Notes: a model not told the origin generated them from the letters alone. Shown: positions 16,260-25,199, counted from the stretch's first letter. The stretch is 64,000 bases of DNA from Exiguobacterium aurantiacum (GCF_024362205.1 NZ_CP101462.1:2762001-2826000); one strand, 5' to 3'. Translations and numbers: made by a program.

Positions 16260-16288
16260 TTGTCGTATCGTCAAAAAGTCGTTATAGT
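16260..16288 (+). promoter_or_regulatory. pdxK promoter
   Basis: -35 TTGTCG (16260-16265), 17-bp spacer, -10 TATAGT (16283-16288), about 35 bp before the start codon. Confidence 0.7.
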
Positions 16289-16324
16289 GAAACTATCCAA
16301 ACAGACAAAGGGGATTGAACGACT

Positions 16325-17149
16325 ATGACAATGAAAAAAGCGTTAACGATCGCTGGCTCGGATACGAGCGGTGGTGCAGGAATCCAGGCTGATTTGAAGA
16401 CGATGGAAGAACTCGGTGTTTACGGCATGACCGCACTCACGGTCATCGTGGCTCAAGACCCGCATAACGCGTGGCACCACGAAGTCTTCCCAATCGATAC
16501 GACGTTGATTGAGAAGCAGATTGATACGGTCCTCGCCGGAATCGGTGTCGATGCCGTCAAGACAGGCATGCTCCCGACTCCAGAGATCATCGAACTCGCC
16601 GCTCGTAAAATTAAAGAGTACGGCATCCAAAACGCCGTCGTCGATCCAGTTATGGCCTGTAAAGGGGCTGATGAGATTCTTAACCCGGATGTCGCGGTCG
16701 CAATGCGCAAGCATCTCGTGCCGGTCGCTAAAATCATCACACCGAACTTGTTCGAGGCGCGTATGCTCGCTGGCCTCGATAAGACACCTTCAACGATGGA
16801 AGAAATCAAAGAGGCTGCTCGCTTGATCCATGAGCTCGGCGCAGAGATCGTCATCGTCAAAGTCGGCGGCAAGCTCGGCTTCGATACAGCGTTCGACGTG
16901 CTTTACGACGGCAACGAGTATCGCCTCCTCGAGAGCGAGAAAATCGACCCGGCCTTCACACATGGCGGCGGTTGCACGTTCTCGTCAGCCATCGCGGCCT
17001 CACTCGCGAACGGTCACTCGGTCGACGAGGCCATCGAAATCGGAAAAGAGTTCATCACAGAAGCGGTCCGTCACTCGTTCCGCCTCAACCAATATGTTGG
17101 GCCAACGAACCATACCGGTTACCGCAAAAAACTAGCAACACAATCATAA
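16325..17149 (+). CDS. pdxK: Pyridoxine/pyridoxal/pyridoxamine kinase
   Basis: A 274-residue ribokinase-fold kinase that phosphorylates B6 vitamers for pyridoxal phosphate salvage. Signatures are AGSDTSGGAGIQADLKT (substrate end), DPVMACKG, and GGGCTFSSAIAASLANG, where the Cys variant of the anion hole separates PdxK-type from HMP kinases such as ThiD. The second in-frame start (MKK) could also be used. A near-consensus promoter lies just upstream. Confidence 0.9.
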   Translation: MTMKKALTIAGSDTSGGAGIQADLKTMEELGVYGMTALTVIVAQDPHNAWHHEVFPIDTTLIEKQIDTVLAGIGVDAVKTGMLPTPEIIELAARKIKEYGIQNAVVDPVMACKGADEILNPDVAVAMRKHLVPVAKIITPNLFEARMLAGLDKTPSTMEEIKEAARLIHELGAEIVIVKVGGKLGFDTAFDVLYDGNEYRLLESEKIDPAFTHGGGCTFSSAIAASLANGHSVDEAIEIGKEFITEAVRHSFRLNQYVGPTNHTGYRKKLATQS

Positions 17150-17202
17150 CGGGTGGCCCGGGACGCATGTCTCGGGTCATCGTTTCCATTGGAGGGAACC
17201 AC

Positions 17203-17574
17203 GTGAAATCGATTCAACCTACAACCATCCAGACTTATTTGGACGCGCATGTATCCATGCCGCTCTACGTCCATGTCGAGACGACGAACGGGGCGTATGC
17301 GACGCATAACGACCCTGACTTCCATAACGCCGGTATGTTCATCCGCAATGTCGTCATCGAATACAGCATCGGCCAAATCAAAGGCAACGGCCCATACCGC
17401 GTCGGCTTGAAACTCGACCACGGTTGGCTTTACGTCGAAGGCTTGACCGACTATGAATTGCACGGAGAGCAACTCTTGCTCGCCGGTCATGACCGGCTCG
17501 GACGACTCGCCTGCGCCTTACATCTAGACATCAAACCGCTCCCGCAAGGAGCCTCGGAGGTGGAAAGCCAATGA
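17203..17574 (+). CDS. yojF: YojF family protein (partner of BshB2)
   Basis: A 123-residue protein matching the YojF/DUF1806 family (conserved stretch VHVETTNGAYATHND and IRNVVIEY). It starts with GTG at 17203, chosen because GGAGGG lies 6 nt upstream and the family begins there. It overlaps bshB2 by 4 bp (ATGA). This yojF-bshB2 pairing is usual in Bacillales, and the protein is thought to assist the deacetylase, though its role is not well established. Confidence 0.87.
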   Translation: MKSIQPTTIQTYLDAHVSMPLYVHVETTNGAYATHNDPDFHNAGMFIRNVVIEYSIGQIKGNGPYRVGLKLDHGWLYVEGLTDYELHGEQLLLAGHDRLGRLACALHLDIKPLPQGASEVESQ

Positions 17575-18224
17575 ATGGACCGTTACTCGTCATTTTTCCG
17601 CATCCCGATGATGAAGCGTTCAGCTCGGCCGGAACAATCATCCAGCATCAAAAAAACGGCTTCCCGGTCACGTACGTCTGCTTGACGCTCGGTGAGATGG
17701 GCCGCAACATGGGCTCGCCGATTTTCACGACCCGTGAAGAGTTGCCAAAGATTCGCAAGCATGAGCTCGAGGAAGCGTGTGCCGTCATGGGCATCGACGA
17801 CCTCCGTATGTGGGGACTCCGTGATAAGACCGTCGAATTTGAAGACGAAGCTGAACTCGCCGGACGGTTCAGTGCCTTGATTGAGGAAATACAGCCGGCC
17901 CGCGTCATTTCCTTCTACCCGGGTTACGCCGTCCACCCTGACCACGAGGCGACGGCACGGGCGGTCGTCCGGGCGTTGCAAGACATCGACGTCTCGAAGC
18001 GTCCTGAATTTTTAGGAGTCGCGTTCGACCATCGCACCGAAGCAGAACTCGGAAAACCGCACGTCATCATCGAAGTCGGCGACGAGAGCGCCGCGAAACG
18101 CGAAGCGTTGCTCGCCCACCGCTCCCAGACGGAAGGATTGTTGCGTGCCATCGACAACGCAGAAAACGCCCACGTCATGGAGTTACTCCAACGTGAGCGC
18201 TTCTATCACTATCCGTTCTCATGA
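17571..18224 (+). CDS. bshB2: Bacillithiol biosynthesis deacetylase BshB2
   Basis: A 217-residue zinc-dependent LmbE-fold deacetylase that removes acetyl from GlcNAc-malate during bacillithiol synthesis (or deacetylates bacillithiol conjugates). Zinc motif PHPDDEAFSSAGT lies at 10-22, with the later His in YAVHPDHEATARAV. Its presence indicates bacillithiol as the low-molecular-weight thiol. The 3' end overlaps a 30-codon gene on the other strand. Confidence 0.92.
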   Translation: MNGPLLVIFPHPDDEAFSSAGTIIQHQKNGFPVTYVCLTLGEMGRNMGSPIFTTREELPKIRKHELEEACAVMGIDDLRMWGLRDKTVEFEDEAELAGRFSALIEEIQPARVISFYPGYAVHPDHEATARAVVRALQDIDVSKRPEFLGVAFDHRTEAELGKPHVIIEVGDESAAKREALLAHRSQTEGLLRAIDNAENAHVMELLQRERFYHYPFS

Positions 18225-18311
18225 TTCGTAGGCGAGACGTGTCATGTACAATAGTGCACCGACAGCCCCGAGGCCGATCAACGTTCCCAATACGACAACG
18301 ATATGTTCCAT
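18219..18311 (-). CDS. Small single-pass membrane peptide (30 residues)
   Basis: A short frame with a good ribosome site (AGAGGTG, 6 nt before ATG). The product is one hydrophobic helix (MEHIVVVLGTLIGLGAVGAL) ending in LYMTRLAYES, so it should be a one-segment membrane peptide. It overlaps the end of bshB2 by 6 bp in the opposite direction. I do not recognise a family, and no dedicated promoter was identified. Confidence 0.6.
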   Translation of the reverse strand: MEHIVVVLGTLIGLGAVGALLYMTRLAYES

Positions 18312-18358
18312 GTTCTCACCTCTACTTGGTTATACGAACTTGATGGATCATTGGTTTC

Positions 18359-18387
18359 AAAGCGCATGTGCTGACATGCGCTTTTTT
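18359..18387 (+). terminator. Terminator downstream of bshB2
   Basis: Stem AAAGCGCATGT / ACATGCGCTTT with a 4-nt loop and a run of T on the plus strand. Transcripts from bshB2 would run antisense through the 30-codon gene before stopping here. Confidence 0.8.
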
Positions 18388-18389
18388 TC

Positions 18390-19223
18390 TTAGAAGTACA
18401 AGAAGTAAATCGCAGCTGCCAACGCGATGCGATATATGGCGAACGGCGTCAATTTGACTTTATTGATCAGCTTCAAGAAGAACTTGATCGACAACAGCGC
18501 GAATAAGAACGCGCTAATGAATCCGACGACGAAGACCGGGAGGGTCGCCATCGTGAAGTACTCCCATTTGCTGTAGAGCGAGAGCGCACTAGCACCGAAC
18601 ATAATCGGTACGGCCATGATGAACGTGAAGTCCGCCGCGGCCCGGTGACTCATCCCTAAGAGGACACCGCCCGATATGGTCGAGCCTGAGCGTGAAAAGC
18701 CCGGCCAGAGCGAGAAACATTGAATCAAGCCGACACCGAGCGCCTGCTTATACGAAATCTCATCGAGCGTTGCTGTCGTCTGACGCTTCACGCCTGACAA
18801 ATCGGCGGCGATCATGAAGAACGCGCCGATGACGAGCCCAATCAAGACCGTCTTAATTGAAAACAAGTGTGTGTCGATATAATCCTCGAACATCAACCCG
18901 AGCACAGCGGCCGGGAGCAGCCCAATCAAAATATGTAACACATTCAATTTGTTCGTCGGCCCGCTGTTACGAATCGCCAGCAATTCTTTCGGGTTCAGTA
19001 ACTCCTTGAACCGACTTTGAAACACGACGATGACCGCTAAAATCGAACCGAGCTGAATCACGATTTTAAACGTGTTCGCGACCTCTTGACCGAGGAAGCT
19101 GCTCGAATTGAGCCATAGGTCGTCCACAAGAATCATGTGCCCCGTCGACGAGACCGGGGCGAACTCTGTCATCCCTTCGACGACCCCTAACAAAAATCCA
19201 ATCAGTAACTCATACCATTCCAT
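18390..19223 (-). CDS. uppP: Undecaprenyl-diphosphatase UppP (BacA type)
   Basis: An integral membrane phosphatase of 277 residues that regenerates undecaprenyl phosphate for cell-wall synthesis and can raise bacitracin resistance. The two family motifs are present: GMTEFAPVSSTGH near 18-30 and PGFSRSGSTI near 165-174, with about eight membrane segments. The start at 19223 has AGGAGA upstream; 13 more codons are open but lack support. Confidence 0.95.
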   Translation of the reverse strand: MEWYELLIGFLLGVVEGMTEFAPVSSTGHMILVDDLWLNSSSFLGQEVANTFKIVIQLGSILAVIVVFQSRFKELLNPKELLAIRNSGPTNKLNVLHILIGLLPAAVLGLMFEDYIDTHLFSIKTVLIGLVIGAFFMIAADLSGVKRQTTATLDEISYKQALGVGLIQCFSLWPGFSRSGSTISGGVLLGMSHRAAADFTFIMAVPIMFGASALSLYSKWEYFTMATLPVFVVGFISAFLFALLSIKFFLKLINKVKLTPFAIYRIALAAAIYFLYF

Positions 19224-19296
19224 CGTCTGTCTCCTACTCCAGTATTGTTTCTTATCATACACGGTTGCTTCTCCGCCCGCCTCGGTCTTGAGGCGT

Positions 19297-19328
19297 AAAA
19301 AAAGGATGCTCGCTTAAGCATCCTTTTT
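19297..19328 (-). terminator. Terminator overlapping the exporter stop codon
   Basis: Stem GGATGC / GCATCC with an 8-nt loop; seven T follow on the reverse strand. The stop codon (19314-19316) lies inside the loop region. Confidence 0.85.
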
Positions 19329-20453
19329 CCAAGTAACGAATATGATGAGCAATTGATGCATACAAACGACGATCCCAATCCATAAAAAGGCAACGAAGAG
19401 CGTCATACCGGCCCCGATCACAAACACTAGTCCGATGAGGATGATACTAACGTGCAGCAACATCGAGACGGATGACTCGGTCGTCGCCCGGATGACAGAC
19501 GGGACACGGTGATGTAATGCCCCGAGATAGAGCGGTTCGACGATGCCGATAAGAAACGCCATGCCTGCCATCCAGACGAGTCCGACTTGTCCTGGGAAAA
19601 AGCCGAGAATGACAAAACCGAGACCGATGCCCCAACCGATTCCGTGCAACCAACGATCGACCGTCGTGATGTGTAACAGGACCGGGGCGAGCAGTTGCCC
19701 TGGTATTTGAATGAGCAACAGGACAGTCGAAATCATTCCGAACCAATAGATGGGAACTTCGACGTCACGGGCGTACAACTGCCAAAACTCATCGATGAAG
19801 TTGAACGCACCGATTGTCACGATGAACACCGACGACAAGGCAAGTAGCTGGCGGTCGTGCCACACGAAGCGAAAACCTGCCCCGATATCCGCCCATGTCA
19901 TTCGTTCCTCTGTCACGACTCGTCTCGGCTCGACAAGGCCGAGGCTACATGCTGTCGCGATAAACAAACTGACAATCGACAGCACATAGTTCAGTTCAAA
20001 CGGGAAGCGTGTGGCCAGCAAGGCGCCGCTGATCGCCGCGAGAACGGCTGCAACGATTCCGATGACATTCAATCGGCCGACCCAGCGCTCGAACGTCTCC
20101 GTCTTCCCATCCTGTTCAAGCGTCTCATAGAGCAGTGCATTCTCCGCCCCGCTCCGGAGCGCCGCCCCAATGCCTGACAAGGCGATGGCTAAGGCGAAAC
20201 CGCCGAACGAAAAGGACACAAGTAACACGACAAAGGAACTCCACTCGAGTGCAGTCCCGATTTGCAACAGACGTCGCCGTTCCAAGCGATCGGCTAACAC
20301 CCCGGTCGGCACTTCGAGGATGACGACGAGGATGGCATAGAGCATTTCGAGATAGACGACTTCTTGCATCGTGATCGTCCGCGACTCCCAAAACAGACGC
20401 TCAATCGTGTAGGCCGGGACGAGCGCCTCGAACCAACGCATCCATCCAAGCAA
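19314..20453 (-). CDS. MFS exporter with an interrupted 5' end
   Basis: A 379-residue major facilitator protein with about 12 membrane segments and the loop-2/3 motif GVLADRLERRR. Substrate unknown. The best ribosome site (GGAGGAG) and ATG lie upstream at 20498, but that frame reads MKRARSPS and then a TAA stop. The same frame reopens and reaches a TTG at 20453 and an ATG at 20441, neither with a good ribosome site. Either a nonsense mutation has damaged the gene, or the eight-codon frame is a leader with re-initiation. The protein is otherwise intact to its C-terminus. Confidence 0.75.
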   Translation of the reverse strand: MLGWMRWFEALVPAYTIERLFWESRTITMQEVVYLEMLYAILVVILEVPTGVLADRLERRRLLQIGTALEWSSFVVLLVSFSFGGFALAIALSGIGAALRSGAENALLYETLEQDGKTETFERWVGRLNVIGIVAAVLAAISGALLATRFPFELNYVLSIVSLFIATACSLGLVEPRRVVTEERMTWADIGAGFRFVWHDRQLLALSSVFIVTIGAFNFIDEFWQLYARDVEVPIYWFGMISTVLLLIQIPGQLLAPVLLHITTVDRWLHGIGWGIGLGFVILGFFPGQVGLVWMAGMAFLIGIVEPLYLGALHHRVPSVIRATTESSVSMLLHVSIILIGLVFVIGAGMTLFVAFLWIGIVVCMHQLLIIFVTWKKDA

Positions 20454-20473
20454 CGTAACGTTTCGACCGACTT

Positions 20474-20498
20474 AGCTAGGTGAACGTGCTCGTTTCAT
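20474..20498 (-). other. Eight-codon upstream frame of the MFS gene
   Basis: ATG with GGAGGAG 7 nt before it reads MKRARSPS and stops with TAA (20474-20476 on the plus strand), in frame with the exporter that resumes 20 bases further on. It is either a leader peptide or the stranded start of a broken gene. Confidence 0.55.
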
Positions 20499-20535
20499 CT
20501 AAATCTCCTCCTTATTCACCTATTCCCGATTGCAC

Positions 20536-20562
20536 AAAAAAAGCCACGGGAAATTCCGTGGC
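20536..20562 (-). terminator. Terminator of the PfpI-type gene
   Basis: Stem GCCACGG / CCGTGGC with a 6-nt loop; seven T follow on the reverse strand. Confidence 0.85.
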
Positions 20563-20569
20563 CAGACGA

Positions 20570-21082
20570 TTATTTGAGCAGATTAAGGATTTCGCGATTG
20601 AACGCCGGGATGTCGTCCGGTTGACGGCTTGTCACCAGCTGTTCTTGGCAGACGACGACTTCTTTGTCCGCATACTTCGCACCGGCATACTCCATGTCGA
20701 CTTTAATCGATTTATAACCGGTTGCATCGCGGCCTTCGAGCGTCTTCGCCGTAATCAACAGTTGTGGGCCGTGACAGATAGCGAACACAGGTTTCTTCGC
20801 GTCCATGAACGCTTTCGCGAATTGAACGAATCGCTCGTCTTCACGTAACAAGTCGGGTGAGAACCCACCTGGTAACAGCAACGCGTCGAAGTCTTCCGGC
20901 GACACGTCATCGATCGCTTTGTCGATCGTGACTTTCGACTCGCCTTGTTTGCCTTCAACCGTGTTACCGGCTTTCTTTTCAATCGTGACAACTTCGTGCC
21001 CCGCTTCCACCAATGCGTCGCGTGGACCCGTGAACTCTACGTCTTCAAACATATCTGTGATTAGCGTTGCTACTTTTGCCAT
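20570..21082 (-). CDS. DJ-1/PfpI-family protein (general-stress YfkM-like)
   Basis: A 170-residue class I glutamine-amidotransferase-fold protein. The nucleophile elbow is AICHGPQLL (Cys near 104) with the family Glu in the N-terminal part (MFEDVEFTG). Members act as protein deglycases, hydratases or proteases; the exact activity here is open. Size and sequence resemble Bacillus YfkM (general stress protein 18). The ribosome site GGGAG is the 3' arm of an 8-bp hairpin. Confidence 0.88.
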   Translation of the reverse strand: MAKVATLITDMFEDVEFTGPRDALVEAGHEVVTIEKKAGNTVEGKQGESKVTIDKAIDDVSPEDFDALLLPGGFSPDLLREDERFVQFAKAFMDAKKPVFAICHGPQLLITAKTLEGRDATGYKSIKVDMEYAGAKYADKEVVVCQEQLVTSRQPDDIPAFNREILNLLK

Positions 21083-21088
21083 ATTGAA

Positions 21089-21126
21089 AACACTCCCTCA
21101 TTATTTTTATGCACATAAGGAGTGTT
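21089..21126 (-). promoter_or_regulatory. Hairpin covering the ribosome site of the PfpI-type gene
   Basis: Reverse strand: AACACTCC, 22-nt loop, GGAGTGTT, then TTCAAT and the ATG. The 3' arm contains the ribosome site. It could also act as a weak terminator for the upstream glycosylase gene. The arrangement parallels 5356-5407. Confidence 0.45.
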
Positions 21127-21151
21127 CCACATCTAACCGGCCCATAAACAT

Positions 21152-21736
21152 TCAACGGAACTTCGAGACGTACGGATTGGTTCGTTCGAAGAAGCGGAAC
21201 GGGTAATCGCGTGCTTCGCCCGTATTCGGGATCCCTACGCGCGGACCGGCCTCGATTTCCGGGATGGCGCTCCCTTCAACGATATAAAGAGGCTCATGTT
21301 GGAGCGAATGTCCGTATAGGTCCATCGTGATGCCAAGCGCTTTCGTCAGTTTTCCGGGTCCGTTCGTCTGGTCGAATCGCTTGATACCGGGACGATTCGC
21401 CTCAATGATGCCCTCTCCTTCAATCGGCTCGATGGCCCGAATGAGGACGGCTTCCGGCGTGCCGACCGGACCGCTCACGACATTGAGCAGCGTGTGTGTA
21501 TGCATCTGATACGTATAGACGTGTCCAGGTAACCCGAACATCACCTCGGTCCGATTCGTCCGTCTGCCGCCGAAACTGTGGGCCGCCCGGTCGATGGCGC
21601 CGAGATAAGCTTCCGTCTCGACGATCTTTCCGACGATTTGACCGTCGAGATGATCATGGACGAGATAGTGACCAAGTAACGAACGGGCCAATTCGAGCGT
21701 CGGTTGCTCATAAAATGATGGATCAAGTCGTTTCAT
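21152..21736 (-). CDS. mpg: 3-methyladenine DNA glycosylase (Mpg/AAG family)
   Basis: A 194-residue base-excision enzyme for alkylated purines. The signature is IVGKIVETEAYLGAIDRAAHSFGGRR, containing the catalytic Glu, with later NGPGKLTKALGIT. ATG at 21736 has GGAGGG 6 nt upstream; the ATG two codons earlier is too close to that site. It stands between nhaC and the PfpI-type gene in the same direction. Confidence 0.93.
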   Translation of the reverse strand: MKRLDPSFYEQPTLELARSLLGHYLVHDHLDGQIVGKIVETEAYLGAIDRAAHSFGGRRTNRTEVMFGLPGHVYTYQMHTHTLLNVVSGPVGTPEAVLIRAIEPIEGEGIIEANRPGIKRFDQTNGPGKLTKALGITMDLYGHSLQHEPLYIVEGSAIPEIEAGPRVGIPNTGEARDYPFRFFERTNPYVSKFR

Positions 21737-21783
21737 CGTCATCCCTCCTCGGTCTCATTTTCTCAAATGAAGGCGGGAAGACA

Positions 21784-21816
21784 CAAAAAAGATGCCCTGA
21801 ACGATTCAGGACATCT
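21784..21816 (-). terminator. Terminator of nhaC
   Basis: Stem AGATGTCCTGAA / TTCAGGGCATCT on the reverse strand (one G-U pair) with a 3-nt loop, followed by six T. Confidence 0.85.
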
Positions 21817-21822
21817 GTTAAA

Positions 21823-23199
21823 TTAGGATGCGATCCGCATCGCCTCACGTTGCTTTCCCAACTTCACGTATCCGAGAATGATCGAGAAGATCGGGCTGAG
21901 CCAGAGGAAGAAGGCGAACGGTGCGTATTCAAGTACCGGTACCCCGAGCGTGGCCGCGAAGAATGCACCCGACACGCCCCATGGGATGAGCGGGTTGATC
22001 ACCGTCCCGCCGTCTTCAAGAGCACGTGACAAGTAACGGGGATCGATGCCGCGATCGATGAACCCTTGCTTGAACGCCTGACCAGGAAGCAAGATCGACA
22101 AGTACTGCTCTCCAGCGAGCAAGTTGACACCAATCGAGCTGAGCACGACCGACAACACCGAGCTGCCTGGCGACTTCAACCGTTCGAGCAATGCGTCGAC
22201 GATTGCTTGGAACACGCCGAGTTCACGGAGCAAGCCACCGAACGCGAGCGCGATCAAGACGAGGCTGACCGACCAGAGCATCGATTCGAGACCGCCACGG
22301 TCGAGTACGGCCGCAATCGTCTCATTCTCAACGCCTGACTTGAAGCCGGCCTGCATGACGCCGAACCAGTTCGTGACGTTCCAGTTGCCTTGGACAAATC
22401 CAGCCGTCAACACACCGGCGAACATGCCGACGAGCATCGTCGGCAAGACCGGCATGCGACGGAAGGCGAGAACGGCAACGAGGATTGGCGCGAGCAGTGT
22501 CAGCCATGATAAGTTGAACCGGCTTGCAAGCGCCGCCTGCGCTTCCGCAATTTGCGTCGTGTCCGCCGCTTGTCCGCTCCGACCGAGAATCGTGAACAAG
22601 ATGAGCGTGATGAGGAAGGCCGGGACGGTCGTCCCCATCATGAAACGGATATGATCGAACAGTTTGACACCGGCCACGGCTGGCGCGAAGTTCGTCGTAT
22701 CCGATAGCGGACTCATTTTATCGCCGAACAATGCACCCGAGACGATCGCTCCGGCGGCGAGCGCCGGAGAAATTCCGAGCGCCATCCCGATCCCGAACAA
22801 GGCGACCCCGACTGTACCGACCGTCGTGAAGGCGCTGCCCGTGAATGACGAGACGATCATCGTGATGAGCAAGACGCTCGGCAAGAACCATTGCGCTGAG
22901 ATTGTATCTAAACCGATGGAGAGGATCGTCGCCACCGTACCAGACATCTGCCATACACCAATCAACATCCCGATCAACAGTAAAATCAGGACCGGCATGA
23001 TGGCTTCACGAATCCCGCTGATCATCGCGGCTTCGATTCGTTTAAAATCACGCGTCCGATAATACGCGTAACCCCCTATTAATACCATTGTGCCAAAGAT
23101 CGCCATGTGTGGCGTCGCTTTGGCCAAAAACATCAGTGCGAGCAGGGAAATCCCGCTCATCAGCACGACGAATACAGCCTCTTTTCCTTTCATCTGCAT
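21823..23199 (-). CDS. nhaC: Na+/H+ antiporter, NhaC family
   Basis: A 458-residue membrane protein with 11-12 hydrophobic segments and NhaC-family stretches such as FGDKMSPLSDTTNFAPAVAG and NLLAGEQYLSILLPGQAF. It exchanges sodium (or, in some members, malate/lactate-type substrates) for protons and supports pH and salt balance. ATG at 23199 has GGAGGGG 6 nt upstream. It is a single-gene unit. Confidence 0.9.
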   Translation of the reverse strand: MQMKGKEAVFVVLMSGISLLALMFLAKATPHMAIFGTMVLIGGYAYYRTRDFKRIEAAMISGIREAIMPVLILLLIGMLIGVWQMSGTVATILSIGLDTISAQWFLPSVLLITMIVSSFTGSAFTTVGTVGVALFGIGMALGISPALAAGAIVSGALFGDKMSPLSDTTNFAPAVAGVKLFDHIRFMMGTTVPAFLITLILFTILGRSGQAADTTQIAEAQAALASRFNLSWLTLLAPILVAVLAFRRMPVLPTMLVGMFAGVLTAGFVQGNWNVTNWFGVMQAGFKSGVENETIAAVLDRGGLESMLWSVSLVLIALAFGGLLRELGVFQAIVDALLERLKSPGSSVLSVVLSSIGVNLLAGEQYLSILLPGQAFKQGFIDRGIDPRYLSRALEDGGTVINPLIPWGVSGAFFAATLGVPVLEYAPFAFFLWLSPIFSIILGYVKLGKQREAMRIAS

Positions 23200-23350
23200 C
23201 GACGTCCCCTCCTTTCAGTTCCATTATTTTCTACCTAACCGCTTAAACGCTTTTATGCGCGAAAGTGTTTCAGTGATGTTCTTTACTATACCTGCTTCTG
23301 TTTTCCCTGTCAAACGTCTTTTTATGGTAAAGTAAACGCTCGAGGGTGAC

Positions 23351-23388
23351 CTCCGGAGTTCGTAACCTCCTCCGACATCAAAACTAGC
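23351..23388 (+). promoter_or_regulatory. preQ1 class I riboswitch
   Basis: A compact aptamer: P1 stem GGAG / CTCC closing the loop TTCGTAAC, then a linker and the A-rich tail CAAAACTAG. These are the conserved elements of the preQ1-I type. The ribosome site AAAAAGGAAG of queC follows within a few bases, so control of translation is more likely than transcription termination; no terminator stem with T tract is seen between aptamer and start. Confidence 0.85.
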
Positions 23389-23407
23389 GAAAAAGGAAGT
23401 GTGCACG

Positions 23408-24052
23408 TTGCAACACGAAAAAGCATTGGTCGTCTTTAGCGGCGGTCAAGATTCAACCACCTGCCTATTTTGGGCAAAACAACAATTCTCTCATGTGGAA
23501 GCAGTGACGTTCGCCTACGGGCAACGCCACGACGCGGAAATCGAGGTCGCGAAAGAGATTGCGGCCGAACTCGATGTCCCGCACCACATCCTCGACTTGT
23601 CCTTACTCGGACAACTCACCTCTAACGCGTTGACGAGACATGATCTCGACATCGACAATGCGGACGTCCCAAACACGTTCGTCGATGGACGCAATCACTT
23701 ATTCTTATCTTTTGCGGCCGTCATGGCCAAACAGCTCGGTATGCATCACATCGTCACCGGCGTATGTGAGACCGACTTCTCAGGTTATCCGGATTGCCGG
23801 GACCAGTTCGTCAAATCCTTGAACGTGACGCTCAACTTGGCGATGGACTATCCGTTCGTCATCGACACACCGCTCATGTGGCTCGACAAAAAGCAGACGT
23901 GGGAACTCGCGGATCAGCTCGGTGCGTTCGATTACGTCAAAGAACGGACGCTCACGTGCTATAACGGCATCATCGGATCAGGTTGTGGCGAATGCCCGGC
24001 TTGCGTACTCCGTCAAAACGGCCTCGCCGCGTATGAGGAGGTCCGCGTATGA
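23408..24052 (+). CDS. queC: 7-cyano-7-deazaguanine synthase QueC
   Basis: Converts 7-carboxy-7-deazaguanine to preQ0 with ATP and ammonia. The 214-residue product has the PP-loop [10 protein letters not shown] near the N-terminus and the zinc cysteines in [16 protein letters not shown] near the C-terminus. The start is TTG at 23408, 8 nt after GGAAG, which aligns with the family N-terminus; a GTG at 23399 overlaps the ribosome site. First gene of queCDEF, overlapping queD by 4 bp. Confidence 0.95.
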   Translation: MQHEKALVVFSGGQDSTTCLFWAKQQFSHVEAVTFAYGQRHDAEIEVAKEIAAELDVPHHILDLSLLGQLTSNALTRHDLDIDNADVPNTFVDGRNHLFLSFAAVMAKQLGMHHIVTGVCETDFSGYPDCRDQFVKSLNVTLNLAMDYPFVIDTPLMWLDKKQTWELADQLGAFDYVKERTLTCYNGIIGSGCGECPACVLRQNGLAAYEEVRV

Positions 24053-24504
24053 AATACGCCCCATTCCTCGCCCCGACGAGTGTCGAAGCCAAGCAAGACG
24101 GCTCGCTCATCTATTGTCCGCACCGCGTCCAAATCGTCAAAGAAGTGACGTTCGACGCCGCGCATCACTTGTTCGATTACGATGGCAAGTGCCGCGCGCT
24201 GCACGGACATACGTATAAATTGCAAATGGGCATCAGCGGTTTTCTCGACAACCGTGGCATGACGCTCGACTTTGGCGACTTGAAAGCCATCTTTAAAGAA
24301 GAACTCGAACCATACCTCGACCATCGTTATTTGAATGAGTCGTTACCTTATATGAACACGACTGCCGAAAACATGTGCTACTGGATTTTCGAGCAGCTCG
24401 CCAAGCACTTGCCTGACGAGCGCGACGTTCGTGTCGAATTTGTCAAACTGTACGAGACACCGACGTCATACGCCGAGTTCCGCCGCGAATGGTTGGTGGA
24501 CTGA
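24049..24504 (+). CDS. queD: 6-carboxytetrahydropterin synthase QueD
   Basis: Forms 6-carboxytetrahydropterin from dihydroneopterin triphosphate, the first committed step to queuosine. Zinc histidines are in [10 protein letters not shown] and LHGHTYKLQ; the catalytic Cys is in GKCRALHGH. At 151 residues it has a longer N-terminus (about 25 residues before [15 protein letters not shown]) than some homologues. Overlaps queC (ATGA) and queE (TGATG). Confidence 0.94.
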   Translation: MKYAPFLAPTSVEAKQDGSLIYCPHRVQIVKEVTFDAAHHLFDYDGKCRALHGHTYKLQMGISGFLDNRGMTLDFGDLKAIFKEELEPYLDHRYLNESLPYMNTTAENMCYWIFEQLAKHLPDERDVRVEFVKLYETPTSYAEFRREWLVD

Positions 24505-25199
24505 TGAAAATCCCTGTCCTCGAAGTGTTCGGCCCGACGTTTCAAGGGGAAGGCCGCGCCATCGGACAAAAGACGATGTTCGTCCGGACCGCCGGTTGCG
24601 ATTATCGCTGTTCGTGGTGTGACTCCGCCTTCACTTGGGACGGCTCGGAGAAACCCGACATGCTCACAGCCGACGAAATCATCGAACGGCTCGACGCGCT
24701 CGGTGTGTACGACTACGTCACCATTTCAGGAGGCAACCCGCTCCTCATCGCCGCGATGAAAGATCTCGTAGCGAAATTGAAGGCGCGTGACGTCAAGCTT
24801 GCCGTCGAGACACAAGGCAGTCGCTATCAGGACTGGCTGTCTGACATCGATGACGTGACGCTCAGCCCAAAACCACCTTCTTCTGGCATGACGACCGACT
24901 GGGAGAAACTCGACGCCATCGTCGAACGACTGCGCCCCGAACAGATGACGTTCAAAGTCGCCGTCTTCGATGAGCTCGACCTCGCCTATGCGAAATCGGT
25001 TCAGACGCGCTACACGCCGGACGTCATGTATTTATCGGCCGGCAATCCCGAGCCCGGTGCGGACGGTGACATCACCGACGCCCAGCTCCGTCGCTTGAAA
25101 GAACTATGGGAGGACGTCGCTCGTGACCCATCATGGCAAAGTGTCCGCGTCCTGCCACAACTGCACACATTACTGTACGCCAACGAACGTGGCGTCTAA
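24504..25199 (+). CDS. queE: 7-carboxy-7-deazaguanine synthase QueE
   Basis: A radical SAM enzyme that rearranges carboxytetrahydropterin to carboxy-deazaguanine. The 231-residue product carries the cluster motif [10 protein letters not shown] near 31-40 and the GGNP motif (SGGNPLL). The start overlaps the queD stop as TGATG. The longer in-frame reading from 24489 is not needed. Confidence 0.94.
   Translation: MKIPVLEVFGPTFQGEGRAIGQKTMFVRTAGCDYRCSWCDSAFTWDGSEKPDMLTADEIIERLDALGVYDYVTISGGNPLLIAAMKDLVAKLKARDVKLAVETQGSRYQDWLSDIDDVTLSPKPPSSGMTTDWEKLDAIVERLRPEQMTFKVAVFDELDLAYAKSVQTRYTPDVMYLSAGNPEPGADGDITDAQLRRLKELWEDVARDPSWQSVRVLPQLHTLLYANERGV

Noticed and set aside
22124-22654. 176-codon plus-strand frame opposite nhaC
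   Set aside because: Antisense shadow; composition unlike a protein and no ribosome site.
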